A stretch of DNA of 44,959 nt from a virus: the IMG/VR virus record IMGVR_UViG_3300005549_000013, positions 1 through 44,959 of that record; one strand, written 5' to 3'. Below the pieces are notes generated by a model. The model did not search any database, was not told where the DNA came from, and was given only the letters and a program-made list of their open reading frames with translations. This document shows, piece by piece, positions 15,901-24,900 of this stretch. Within the stretch, counting starts at the first letter, position 1; each line of letters opens with the position of its first letter. Both the position numbers and the translations under genes were made by a program.

Positions 15901-17094
15901 GTGGACACGACGCTCCGCGATGTCCCCTGGCCGTTCGCGACGCGCTATTTCATCCTGCCGGTGGTCGCCGGCTCGCCGAGCTCGCCGGTCAACGCGGATT
16001 GGGTCTACAGCTACCGGCGGCCGTGGGATTGCGTGTTCGAGCGCCGGCTCGTCGCCAGCCGCGGCAGCGCGCCCGACCCGACGCCGCCACCCTTCGGCAT
16101 CGGCAGCGACAGCGGCGGCGGTCTCATCTACGCGAACGTCTCGCCGTGCACGCTCGAATACACGTCGCGGATCTTCTGTCCGACCTACTACGGCGACGCG
16201 CTCTTCAAGGAGGCCCTGATCTGGCGCCACGCGGCGAGCCTCGCGCCGGCGCTGACGCGCCTCGAGGACAAGGTCAGACACGCGCTCGAGCAGTACGCGG
16301 CCGTCACCGCGAAGGCCCGGCTGATTCTGAAGCCCGGTAACCCCGGCAATCCGCCGGCCGCCGTCAGCGCCTACGACACGAGCGCGACCGACATCGCGGC
16401 GAACGTCGCCGTCGTCAACCGCGCGCTCATCCGCATCGGCGCCAAGCCGATCAGCAGCTTCACCGATCAGAGTCGCGAGGCAGTCGCCGCCCTGGCGATT
16501 TTCGAAGACGAGCTGCGGACGGTGCTCCGTGATTTCGCCTGGCCGTTCGCGACGAGTTACGCGACGCCGGCCGTCGTCGGTGGATCACTCACCGCGCCGC
16601 TCAACAGCGATTGGACCTTCAGTTATCGGCTGCCGACCGATTGGGTCGCCGTGCGTCGCCTCGTGACATCGACGGGGCGCGACTACGATCCGAATCCGCC
16701 GCGCTTCCGCATCAGCACCGACGCGACGGGCGGCTTGCTCTACACGAGCGAACAGAGCGCGGTCATCGAATACACGGCGCGGACCGCCGGCACGGTGGCC
16801 CGCAGCGATGCGCTCTTCCGCGATGCGCTCGCCTGGAAACTCGCCGCCGCGCTGGCGCCCGCCTTCGCGACCGTGGTCGATCCCGAGATCGAAGAACAGC
16901 GCGGCCGCGGACCGGACAAGCCCGATCGGATCGCACGGACGAATCCGGCGCAACAGCAGTACGCGCGGCAACGGATGGTCGACTACGCCGATCGGCAGTA
17001 TCGGATCGTGCTCGTGAAAGCCGAGGTCGCGGCCGGCAACGAAAGCCAGCAGGCGCCGCCGGGAGAGGCCGAATGGATCACCGGCCGCGAGTGA
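12904..17094 (+). CDS. Fused appendage protein with two tandem gp11-like tail adaptor domains
   Basis: A 1396-residue protein. Residues 1-955 are a large beta-rich region with a probable laminin-G/concanavalin-like sandwich at about 150-345 (RFYLRLRRKPTTGTVLFWRC, LAMGITTSGQLALFSF, AWHKVDIIFRYATAL) and further glycine/threonine-rich strands, as in phage fibres. The C-terminus has two copies of the T7 gp11-like tail tubular A/adaptor fold. Copy 1, about 958-1145, has NQALARLGISKQIAAI, DVPWPFATRYFILPVV and NADWVYSYRRPWDC. Copy 2, about 1160-1350, has NRALIRIGAKPISSF, DFAWPFATSYATPAVV and NSDWTFSYRLPTDW. In known podoviruses the adaptor is a separate single-domain protein of roughly 200 residues forming a 12-fold ring under the portal. 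The gp12-like nozzle gene follows directly, as expected. Confidence 0.85.
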   Translation: MAHKTEWLTFYIVLKDPAEVKAQQAAHPYGVMVAPLTAATTYAAPWRGYDDPQTGAPYSWTPWSGANTKGGVFPLDVVQFNRKSGGFWIFGGTTTTYIWLGQFRLASNGVPVDAGVTQGPISLRRWVEGFETPGIQPTAASGTASGLVICRDAARHVGGYGLAIRGPNNQLYSLKLGDAAGYNPATTVGGIVNRNRSWERFYLRLRRKPTTGTVLFWRCRGVLGDATSPGLAMGITTSGQLALFSFDNVSYTLLATMTDSTYITEWDPVTNPKAWHKVDIIFRYATALTVPGKLIATAAVWIDNRPVFQSAAGCPGLVLSTGHDLSDMGNPQSGVTDLELDIDDWICADIPYLVDAGARVEYGNGKDFLSGSKVVCLRAKQFSANHNAAWTGDYRTLAQETFDLAAVPATLTTTTSAALLAIDSDDADVIDADPGKLGVAALMVMLRSSRGTTSGSIGVTLNGSTTTTNITQSATGSTAGGANAAIFGQVGTAAAFADLTPIELRHTKGADTTAAYVASLMAQVELIGEWGKEDHPRPNTTADQAIADAIIWPTPKGQHNAAYPHSPWALDSPNAPPIAPYIVVAGTYVGNNTGQDLAFRAPVHFFFVRPLTGGAGGFQWWSTMLASHRAFEQQLNPRLVHGLEDLSFTGSVNEQQQQQYLLRIAGTEAQINAIGVTYQYIAVMDPAGRFCLNTTVSHRSAEPLIVNKLVDAGFTPEWAFAWIELIGSTTNRLYAKHAGNAANKIAHYGGGAITTGLALGAGSVSTDTGVHTLGAAAIPLSLWRRADGNNDAGQPGVVAIGTWTGDGSASRAVSFAPSSGLRPVFALVFGETGNGVWRDPSHTGVNSTQGAGTDITTGITAGAIDGMSVGSSLNTNGIVYTYFVLMGSATAGNGGWSINGEFMPVEAASLPGTTPDVNDPTLIPGYVPPAAPGTIVPLPTDPDLDDGTDLPGTDLLCKDFTQLIANQALARLGISKQIAAIKTELSIEAVHARLHIQTDVDTTLRDVPWPFATRYFILPVVAGSPSSPVNADWVYSYRRPWDCVFERRLVASRGSAPDPTPPPFGIGSDSGGGLIYANVSPCTLEYTSRIFCPTYYGDALFKEALIWRHAASLAPALTRLEDKVRHALEQYAAVTAKARLILKPGNPGNPPAAVSAYDTSATDIAANVAVVNRALIRIGAKPISSFTDQSREAVAALAIFEDELRTVLRDFAWPFATSYATPAVVGGSLTAPLNSDWTFSYRLPTDWVAVRRLVTSTGRDYDPNPPRFRISTDATGGLLYTSEQSAVIEYTARTAGTVARSDALFRDALAWKLAAALAPAFATVVDPEIEEQRGRGPDKPDRIARTNPAQQQYARQRMVDYADRQYRIVLVKAEVAAGNESQQAPPGEAEWITGRE

Positions 17095-17122
17095 GGCGCT
17101 GGTGCGCCGGTAGGCATCGCTG

Positions 17123-19342
17123 ATGCCGCAGAGCGTGATGCAGCGCTCGTTCGCGGCCGGCGAACTCGCGCCGGCGCTGCACGCGCGCGCGGATCAAACG
17201 AAGTACGTCACCGGCCTACGGACCTGTCGCAACTTCCTCGTGCGGCGCGAGGGCGGCGTCAGTAACCGGCCCGGCCTGCGCTTCGTCAACGCGGCGAAAG
17301 ACAACGTCGCCGGCAAACTCCTGTTGCGCTACGTCGCGGCGACGCCGGGCGACAGCATTCTCATCGAGGCGGGCTCGGGCTATTTCCGGTTCTACAAAAA
17401 CGGCGCGCTCGTGCGCGTCGCCGGCGTGGCGGCCTACAACGGGGCGACGGCCTACGTGGTCGGCGATCTCGTCTCGAGCAGCGGCGTGAACTACTACGCG
17501 GTCGCGGCGACCACGGGCAACGCGCCGCCGAACACTGCGTACTGGTATCCGCTGACGTCGGATATTTACGAGATTCCCCACCCGTACGGCGCGGCGTCGC
17601 CGATGTTCAAATGGAACCAAAGCGGCAATGTCATCACGTTGACTGAGCGGGGCCAAGTGCCGCGCGAGCTCGTGTACGTCAGTGCCACGCGCTGGATTCT
17701 GCGCGACATCACGACGACGCCGACGATTGCCGCACCGACCGGCGGCGCCGGCACACCCGGTGCGGCGGGCGCCTTGACTTACCGCTACAAACTCACGGCC
17801 GCCGCGCTCGACACCTACGAAGAGAGCAATGCGTCCGCGACGATCACCGTCGCCTCGACCGCCGTCCCGACGCAGGCCGCGCCGATCGCGCTGACGTGGA
17901 ACGCGCAGGCGACCGCCGCGGAGTTCTACGTCTACGCCGATCCGTACGGCAACGATGTCTTTGGCTATATCGGCTCGAGCTCGACCAATGCGTTCAAGGA
18001 CAGCGGCATCACGCCCGACTACGATCTGACGCCGCCGGTGGCGCGTGTGCTCTACGCGAGCGCGAACAACTACCCCGAGACGAGCGCCGTCCATCAGCAA
18101 CGGCGCTTCTTCGCCAATACGAACAACGTGCCCGACGGCATCGACGGCTCGCGCATCGGCTTCGTGTCGAACTTCGGGCTCTCGACGCCGCTGCAGGACG
18201 ATGACGCGATCAGTTTCCGCGTCGCCGGCAATAATCATCATGCGGTGCATTGGCTGCTGTCGCTGAAGGTCGGGCTCATCCTCATGACGGCCGGCGGCGA
18301 GTGGACGGTCACGGGCGACGGCGGCGGCACGCTGAAGCCGCACAGCATCGAATCCGATCAGAACACCTACGTCGGGATTCATCCGACCGTGCGGCCGGTG
18401 ATTGTGGGGAACGCGATTCTGTATTCGCAGCGGCACGGCACGATCGTGCGCGAGCTCCGTTTCGATCAGCAGGTCGAGGGCCTCGCCGGCAAAGACCTCA
18501 CGATTTTCTCAACGCATCTGTTCGAGGGCAAAACGATCGTCGCGCTCGACTACCAGCAAACGCCCGACTCGATCATCTGGTTCTGTATGAGCGATGGCGC
18601 GCTGCTGGGCCTGACGTACATCCCTGAACAAGAAGTGTGGGGCTGGCATCGGCACGACTCCGGGGCCTCGGCGGTCTTCGAACAGGTCTGCGTCGTGCCG
18701 GAAGCCGGCCGGGACGTCGCCTACTTCCTCGTCAAGCGCACGATCGGCGGCGGGACCGTCCGCTACATTGAGAAACTCGAGAGTCGGATCATCGTGACGT
18801 GGAACACCGACATCTTCTTCGTCGACTCCGGCCTGAGTTACAGCGGCGCGCCGGCGACGGTGATGAGTGGGCTCTCGCATCTGAACGGCCAGGTCGTCGC
18901 CGTGGTCGGGGACGGTGCCGTCGTCTACAACGGCGATCCCGCTGGGGCGCAGGCGGCGACGTTCACCGTCGCGAGCGGACAGATCACGCTGCCGGCGGCG
19001 AAGTCGAACGTGCATATCGGGCTGCCGATTCGGTACGCCGAACTCGAGACACTCGATCTCGATGTCCAAGGCGAGGCGGTCCGCGACAAGTGGAAGCGCG
19101 AGGGCAGCGTGACGGTCCTCGTCGACAAGAGCACGCGCAGCTTCAGCGCCGGGCCGGACAGTTCGACCCTGACGCCCTACAAACCGGGCGCCTATGAATC
19201 CTCGAGCCTGAGTGTCACGGATCAACTTGAGTTCACGATCACGAGCGTGTTCACGCACGCCGGGCGCATCTTTCTCCGGCACACCGACCCGCTGCCGCTG
19301 ACTGTGCTCGGCATCATCCCGAATGTGGAGCTCGGAGGCTGA
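17123..19342 (+). CDS. Tail tubular protein B-like nozzle protein
   Basis: A 739-residue protein of the T7 gp12-like nozzle family. The N-terminus has the family pattern QRSFAAGELAPALHARADQT, KYVTGLRTCRNFLV, RREGGVSNRPGLRFVNAAKD. Two insertions are visible: residues 104-146 (YNGATAYVVGDLVSSSGVNY, then WYPL) look like a carbohydrate-binding module of the CBM5/12 (chitin-binding) type, and about 200-305 resembles an Ig/fibronectin-like beta domain (LTYRYKLTAAALDTYEESNA). The rest (GGEWTVTGDGG, SIIWFCMSDGALLGLTYIPE) is the beta-propeller-like core. Six copies usually form the tail tip that opens on host contact. The added domains may aid binding to cell-surface glycans. Confidence 0.88.
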   Translation: MPQSVMQRSFAAGELAPALHARADQTKYVTGLRTCRNFLVRREGGVSNRPGLRFVNAAKDNVAGKLLLRYVAATPGDSILIEAGSGYFRFYKNGALVRVAGVAAYNGATAYVVGDLVSSSGVNYYAVAATTGNAPPNTAYWYPLTSDIYEIPHPYGAASPMFKWNQSGNVITLTERGQVPRELVYVSATRWILRDITTTPTIAAPTGGAGTPGAAGALTYRYKLTAAALDTYEESNASATITVASTAVPTQAAPIALTWNAQATAAEFYVYADPYGNDVFGYIGSSSTNAFKDSGITPDYDLTPPVARVLYASANNYPETSAVHQQRRFFANTNNVPDGIDGSRIGFVSNFGLSTPLQDDDAISFRVAGNNHHAVHWLLSLKVGLILMTAGGEWTVTGDGGGTLKPHSIESDQNTYVGIHPTVRPVIVGNAILYSQRHGTIVRELRFDQQVEGLAGKDLTIFSTHLFEGKTIVALDYQQTPDSIIWFCMSDGALLGLTYIPEQEVWGWHRHDSGASAVFEQVCVVPEAGRDVAYFLVKRTIGGGTVRYIEKLESRIIVTWNTDIFFVDSGLSYSGAPATVMSGLSHLNGQVVAVVGDGAVVYNGDPAGAQAATFTVASGQITLPAAKSNVHIGLPIRYAELETLDLDVQGEAVRDKWKREGSVTVLVDKSTRSFSAGPDSSTLTPYKPGAYESSSLSVTDQLEFTITSVFTHAGRIFLRHTDPLPLTVLGIIPNVELGG

Positions 19343-19344
19343 CG

Positions 19345-19668
19345 ATGAAAGCACTCGTGAGCATGAAAATCCGCCAGGCCGACCGCGACAAACTGATGGA
19401 GCCGAAGTCGATGGCGACTGATGGCCCTGACTATCCATGGGGCCTGTCGATCACGCTCGACGACGACAGCCTCGAGAAGTTGGGCCTCGACCTGCCGGAG
19501 GTCGGCACGATGATGACGCTCGTCGCGAACGTGAAAGTTACCAACGTCAGCGAGAGCGCGAGTCCGACCTACAAGCAGCGCAGCCTCGGCCTGCAAATCA
19601 CCGAGATGGCGCTCGAGGATGGGAAGAAGGGCGAGAGCGTCGCGAAGCGGCTCTACGGCGAGGACTGA
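19345..19668 (+). CDS. Capsid staple-like small protein
   Basis: A 107-residue protein starting three bases after the nozzle stop, with GGAGG just upstream. The pattern MKIRQADRDKLMEPKSM, DYPWGLSITLDDDSLEKLGL, DLPEVGTMMTLVANVKVTNV and a final LGLQITEMALE matches small phage proteins annotated as capsid staple proteins in podovirus and siphovirus genomes. These are thought to bind capsomers. The placement among tail genes rather than beside the capsid gene is common in this group. Family assignment is from motif memory and not verified. Confidence 0.6.
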   Translation: MKALVSMKIRQADRDKLMEPKSMATDGPDYPWGLSITLDDDSLEKLGLDLPEVGTMMTLVANVKVTNVSESASPTYKQRSLGLQITEMALEDGKKGESVAKRLYGED

Positions 19669-19671
19669 ACC

Positions 19672-20238
19672 ATGGCGGGCCTCACCCTCGCGGGCGTCTC
19701 GTTGTTGCTGGCCGGCGTCGGCACCGGCGTGAGCGCGTACGGCCAGATTCAGAGCGGCCGGGCCGCACGACGCGCGGGCCAAGCCCAACGCCGGGCGAGC
19801 GAGAGCGAAGCGGAGCTCGCCGACTACAACGCCAGCGTCGCCGATCTGCAGGCACAGGACGCGATCGAACGCGGGGCTGAATCTGAAGGCCGCTTCCGCC
19901 AGCAGATTCGCGGCACGATCGGGGCGCAGCGGGCCGGCTTCGCCGGCGGGAACGTCGATGTCGGCTACGGCTCGGCGGTCGACGTGCAGGCCGATGCGGC
20001 ATTCCTCGGCGAGCTCGACGCGCTGACGATCCGCACGAACGCGGCGCGCGAAGCGTGGGGCTACAAGGTCCAAGGGGCGGATCTCCGGCGCCGCGCCGAC
20101 ATCGCACGCAAGGAAGGCGTCTACCTCGAGGCGGCCGGCCGACAACAGCAATCGGCCGCCTACCTCGGCGCCGCGGGCACGATTGCCGGCGGCACGTCGT
20201 CGCTCCTGCAAATGCGCTACGGGTTCAAGCGAGGTTGA
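19672..20238 (+). CDS. Internal virion protein, gp14-like
   Basis: A 188-residue protein. A Gly/Ala-rich hydrophobic N-terminus (GLTLAGVSLLLAGVGTGVSA) is followed by Ala/Arg/Glu-rich helices, then the conserved core typical of T7 gp14-like ejection proteins: RGTIGAQRAGFAGGNVDVGY, GSAVDVQADAAFLGELDALT, IRTNAAREAWGY. In T7, gp14 is ejected first and forms an outer-membrane pore for DNA entry. It precedes the two larger internal proteins, matching the gp14-gp15-gp16 gene order. Confidence 0.82.
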   Translation: MAGLTLAGVSLLLAGVGTGVSAYGQIQSGRAARRAGQAQRRASESEAELADYNASVADLQAQDAIERGAESEGRFRQQIRGTIGAQRAGFAGGNVDVGYGSAVDVQADAAFLGELDALTIRTNAAREAWGYKVQGADLRRRADIARKEGVYLEAAGRQQQSAAYLGAAGTIAGGTSSLLQMRYGFKRG

Positions 20239-20241
20239 TCG

Positions 20242-21963
20242 ATGCCGCAGGTCCCTCGTCTCACGCGCCAGGTCGACACCGCGCCGATCCCCGGCGTCCG
20301 ACGGCAGGCGCACGAGACGCCGCTCTCCGAAGGGGCCGGCCTCGAGCAGGCGCGTGCACAGAAGTTCGAAGCGCTGGCCGGCGCCGGCGAACAGTTGATC
20401 CGCACCGGCTACGGCGTCGGGCAGATCGCGATGGAGGAACGCCGGCGGGCCGACGAGGTCGCCGTCCTCAACGCCGAAAACCAACTCGCGAAATGGGAGA
20501 ATCATCGGCTCTACGATCCGAAACAAGGGGCGCTCGGCGTCCGCGGCCGGGACAGTTTCGGGTTGCCTGAATCCGTCGGTGCCGAATTCAACGACGTCGC
20601 CAGCACGATCGAGCACGGACTCGCCACCGATCGGCAGCGCGCCGCGTTTGCGCGCGTCCGGCAGAACCGCGAGCTCTCGGTTGATCTGACGCTCCGGCGC
20701 CACGTCGCCGGCGAGATGCAGCGCTACGAAGCCGGCGAACTGCAGGCGTTCATCGAGAACACGACCAGTCACGCCATTGCCAACGCAACCGACCCGCGTG
20801 TCATCGGCGCGGACCTGCAGAGCGCGACGGACGCGATCAAACGCTTCGCGCCGCGGGCAGGCCTCGGACCCGAACAGGTCCAAGACCAGATCACTAAGGT
20901 GACGAGCGCGACGCACGTCGGCGTGATTGACCAACTCCTCGCGACCGATCAGACGAAAAGCGCGCAGGTCTACTTCGAGGAAACCCGCGGCGCGATCAAG
21001 GGCGAGGCGATTGCGCGCATCGAAAAAGCGCTGCAAGAAAGTTCGACTCGCAAACGCGCGCAGGAGGAAACCGACAAGATTCTTGCTGCCGGTGGCTCGC
21101 TCACCGACCAGCGCGAGAAAGCGAAGGGCATCGAGGATCCACAGACGCGCGACGCCGTCATGCAGCGCCTCGAGCACGAAGCGGCGATCAAGGAACGCGA
21201 AGATCGGGTACGCGATGAGACCACGCTGCGCGGCGTGTACGACATCGTCGACCAGACGCACGACGTCACGAAGATCCCGGCGACGACCTGGGCGACGCTC
21301 GAGGGCTCGCAGCGGTCGGCGCTGCGCGGCTACGCCAACGCCCTGGCACGCGGGGTGCCGGTCGAGACTGATCTCCCGACCTACTACGCGCTGATGCAGC
21401 AGGCCGCCGATGATCCCGAGATGTTCACCAAGCAGAACCTGCTGAACTATCGCGCGAAGCTCGGGGAAACCGAATTCAAACAATTCGCCTCGATGCAGGC
21501 CTCGCTCCGCTCCGGCGATCGGAAGAAAGCCGACCACGACCTCGGCGCGTTTCGGACGCACGATCAACTCTTGAAGGACACGCTCACGCAGTACGGCATC
21601 GATCCGACGCCGAAGGATGGCACGGCCGAAGCGAAAGCGATCGCCCAACTGCGGCGAATGCTCGACGTGCGGATGCAGGCCTTTGGCGAAATCACCGGCA
21701 AGAAGCCGAGCAACGACGACATTCAACAGACGCTGGACGATCTGCTCTCGCAATCGGTGACCGTGCCGGGCTCGTGGTGGAACATCTTCCCCGGTGGGCA
21801 ACCCTTCTTCGACAAGCAGAAGCGCGTCCTCGATCTGACGATTGGCGACGTGCCGGCCAACGACCGCACGCTCATCGAACGCGCCCTGCGCACACGCGGG
21901 CGCCCGGTCACTGATGCGACGGTGCTCGACCTCTACATCGAAACCAAGGCGCGGAACCGGTAG
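20242..21963 (+). CDS. Internal virion protein, gp15-like
   Basis: A 573-residue, largely helical protein between gp14-like and gp16-like genes, which is the position of T7 gp15. It begins MPQVPRLTRQVDTAPIPGVR, then has long Glu/Ala/Arg-rich helices (NAENQLAKWENHRLYDPKQG; DSFGLPESVGAEFND) and many charged residues; the C-terminal part (DDIQQTLDDLLSQSVTVPGS) ends in a basic tail. In T7, gp15 helps build the periplasmic channel for DNA ejection. Assignment rests mainly on gene order, size and helical character, with a typical YDP-x-x-GAL-x-x-x-G-R-D-x-F pattern. Confidence 0.75.
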   Translation: MPQVPRLTRQVDTAPIPGVRRQAHETPLSEGAGLEQARAQKFEALAGAGEQLIRTGYGVGQIAMEERRRADEVAVLNAENQLAKWENHRLYDPKQGALGVRGRDSFGLPESVGAEFNDVASTIEHGLATDRQRAAFARVRQNRELSVDLTLRRHVAGEMQRYEAGELQAFIENTTSHAIANATDPRVIGADLQSATDAIKRFAPRAGLGPEQVQDQITKVTSATHVGVIDQLLATDQTKSAQVYFEETRGAIKGEAIARIEKALQESSTRKRAQEETDKILAAGGSLTDQREKAKGIEDPQTRDAVMQRLEHEAAIKEREDRVRDETTLRGVYDIVDQTHDVTKIPATTWATLEGSQRSALRGYANALARGVPVETDLPTYYALMQQAADDPEMFTKQNLLNYRAKLGETEFKQFASMQASLRSGDRKKADHDLGAFRTHDQLLKDTLTQYGIDPTPKDGTAEAKAIAQLRRMLDVRMQAFGEITGKKPSNDDIQQTLDDLLSQSVTVPGSWWNIFPGGQPFFDKQKRVLDLTIGDVPANDRTLIERALRTRGRPVTDATVLDLYIETKARNR

Positions 21964-21966
21964 GCC

Positions 21967-24900
21967 ATGGCGCTGAACCTCTACGACGACGCGCTCGAGA
22001 CACTCGACGAGCACGGCTCCGCGGCGGCCGGAAATCCGTACGAGGAAACGCTCAAGCTGCAGGACAGCGCCCGCGAGACCTCGATTCGCCGATCAGTGAT
22101 TCAGGGTAGTGGGCTCACGCCGGAGCGGGCCGCCGAATCCCGACGCCTGTCGCAACGCCTCGGCCTGCCGCCGGCGGTCATCGAGCGGAACTTCGACAAG
22201 TTCAAGACGAGCACCGATCTCGAGGACGTCACACGCGTCGGCCGGGACGCCCCGCACCTCGGCGACTGGATGGCCGCCGATCCGAACAATGCCGCCGTTG
22301 CGAAAGACGATCTCCCGACGCTGTCGGTGATGGAACGCACGCTCGGCGTCGGGCGCCATCTCGTGAACTACGCGAAGGCCGGTTGGTCGGAATTCAAAGA
22401 AGGGCTCTACGGCAAAATCGCCGAAATCGCCGAACTCACCGAAGCCGTCACCGGCGCCACCGTGCCGCCACTGACCGAACGCGCGAAGTACGGCATGACG
22501 ACGCCGGGCACGGTCAATCTGCGCGAACAGCCAAAGGTCCAAAATCCCGACGGCACGATCTCGACGGTCGACAGTGTGGGCGTGAATCTCGAGGGGGAAG
22601 AGTTGTTACTGCCGACGGTCACGCCCGACGGCCGGCATTTCACCGGCACCGAAGACGAAGTCGTGCAGCAAGCGATCGCCGAGTACCAGAAGACCGGCCG
22701 GCATCTCGGCATCTTCAGTTCGCCGGAGGGCGCGAGCGCCTACGCGCAGCAGCTCCACGAAGAGTACGCCGCGGGCAAGTACGACACGCCGACAGCGGCC
22801 GCGCAGATCGCGGCGGCCGGCCGGGCCGCAGCGGCGATCGCTGGTAACCTCGCGCAGCAGCAGCGCGGCTCTCAACGGGGGATGGGCTTCGTTGAGCGCG
22901 CCGTGTACGGCGGCGTCGAGTCCTTCGTGCAGAACGTGCCCGGCCTCGTGGCGGGGTTCGCGACCGGACCAGGCGCGGCGCTCACGTTGGCTGGCGCGAC
23001 GACGAGCGGCCAGGGCTACATTCAGGCGCGCGAGCAAGGGCTCCGGCCGGAACAAGCGGCGACGTTCGGCGCGATTCAAGGCGCGATCGAAGTCGCCACC
23101 GAATTCGTCCCGGCGCACTGGTTCTTCAAGGACGTCGGCGCGAAGGCGCCGCTCATCAAGTTGATCGCGCACCAGATTGCGAGCGAGATCCCCGGCGAGG
23201 AAATCGCGACGGTGTTGCAGGACCTCAACGAATGGGCGACGCTGCCGGCGAACAAAGACCGGCCGTTCACCGACTATCTCGAAGAGCGTCCGTCCGCCGC
23301 GGCCGCGACGGCGATCAGCACGATCGTCGCGATCGGCGCGTCGACGATCCCCACGCACGCGACGGCGCGCGTGTTCGAGCAGATGGGCCAGGCGGCGCAA
23401 GAGTCTAAGACGGTTCAGCGATCGCCCGAAGCGGCGCAGGCCTTCATCGAGCAAGCGACCAGAGATGGCCCGGTCAGTCACGTGTACGCGCCGATCGACA
23501 CGTTCACGTCCTACTGGCAATCGAAGGGCGTCGACCCGAATGTCATCGCCACCGAATTGACGGGCGATCCCGAGGCCTACCGGACAGCCGTCGAGACCGG
23601 CGAGGACCTCGTCATTCCGACCGCCGCGTATGCCGTGAAACTCGCCGGCACCGAGCACAACGCGTATTTCGCGCAGGAGCTCCGGCTCGCGCCCGATCAG
23701 ATGAACGCGCGCGAGGCGCAGGCCTTCGAGGCACAGATCGCGACTGAGCAGGCCGCCGCGGCACCCGAAGCGGCACCGGCGGCCGCTGTACGGGCCAACG
23801 TCCTCGCGCAGCTCGAAGCGGCCGGCGTGCCACGGGCCACCGCCGAAAGCTACGCCACGCTCTATGAATCGGCATTCGGGGCACTGGCCGAACGGGCCGG
23901 CGTCACGCCGAGCGAACTTTTTACACGGTACGGCCTGCAGGTCACGCGCGAGGGGTTGCCGCCCACCGAGGGCGCTCCGGTTGCGCCTGGGGTGCCCGCA
24001 GCGGTCCCGACGCCCACCGTGCCGCAGACGCCGGAGGCGCGCATTCAGGCGCTCGAGGCCGAACTCGTCCGCGAACGCGAGGAACGCCGGAGCGTCGAGC
24101 GCTCCGTCGAGGTCGATCCCTTGACCGGACTCGGTAACCGCCGCGCGCTCGACAAGGCCATCGCCGCCGCGGAAGCCGATCCGAACACGTCGGTGATCTT
24201 CTTCGATGCCAACAATTTCGGGATGGTCAACAAAGCGCTGGGCAGTCACAAAGCCGGCGACGCCGTGCTCGTGCGCATCGCGCAGGCCATCCAGCAGGCG
24301 GCGACGGAAGCCGGCGTCGGCGAACGTGCATTCCGGCGGGCCGAGGGCGGCGATGAATTCGTCGTGCTCGCGCCGAGTGCGAAGGCGGATCAGATTCGAG
24401 CGCGAGCGGAGGAACTCTTCGGGGCAGAAGACTATGTGCACCCGGAGAAAGGGGCGTTTCAAGTCTCCCTCGCCGGTTCGGTGGGTCCGACCATGGAAAC
24501 GGCGGAAGCACCGCTCCAACAGGCCAAGGCCGCACGTAAAACCGCGTTGATCGAGTCTGCGCGCCAACGTGCGCCGAACTATGCACCGAGTCGCATTGAC
24601 ACGACACGAGCGACAGCAGAGACTACGCCTGATGTCCTCACCGCCGAAGGATTACCCGCCGCTGCAATTGCTGCCGGGGAAGAGCTACCAAGTGCTGCTC
24701 GAGAACGCGGTACGCCTGGTGCGGTCGGGCCGATCGAAGGGCGAGGCGCTGGCGCTGGCGTTGAACCTGGCGGGCTACCGGCCGCCGGACGAGAGCTCCG
24801 CGGACTCCCCGAGCTCGACGAAACCTTCGAGCGACGTCCCGTAGAAGAAAACCAAGCCCGCCTCACGCCCGACGTCACGCGCGAACTCGAACGCATCCGG

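Noticed and set aside
19222-22014. A 930-codon open frame on the minus strand
   Set aside because: It lies opposite the well-supported internal virion genes, has an Arg/Leu/Val-rich composition typical of antisense frames in GC-rich DNA, and shows no start signal or known motif.
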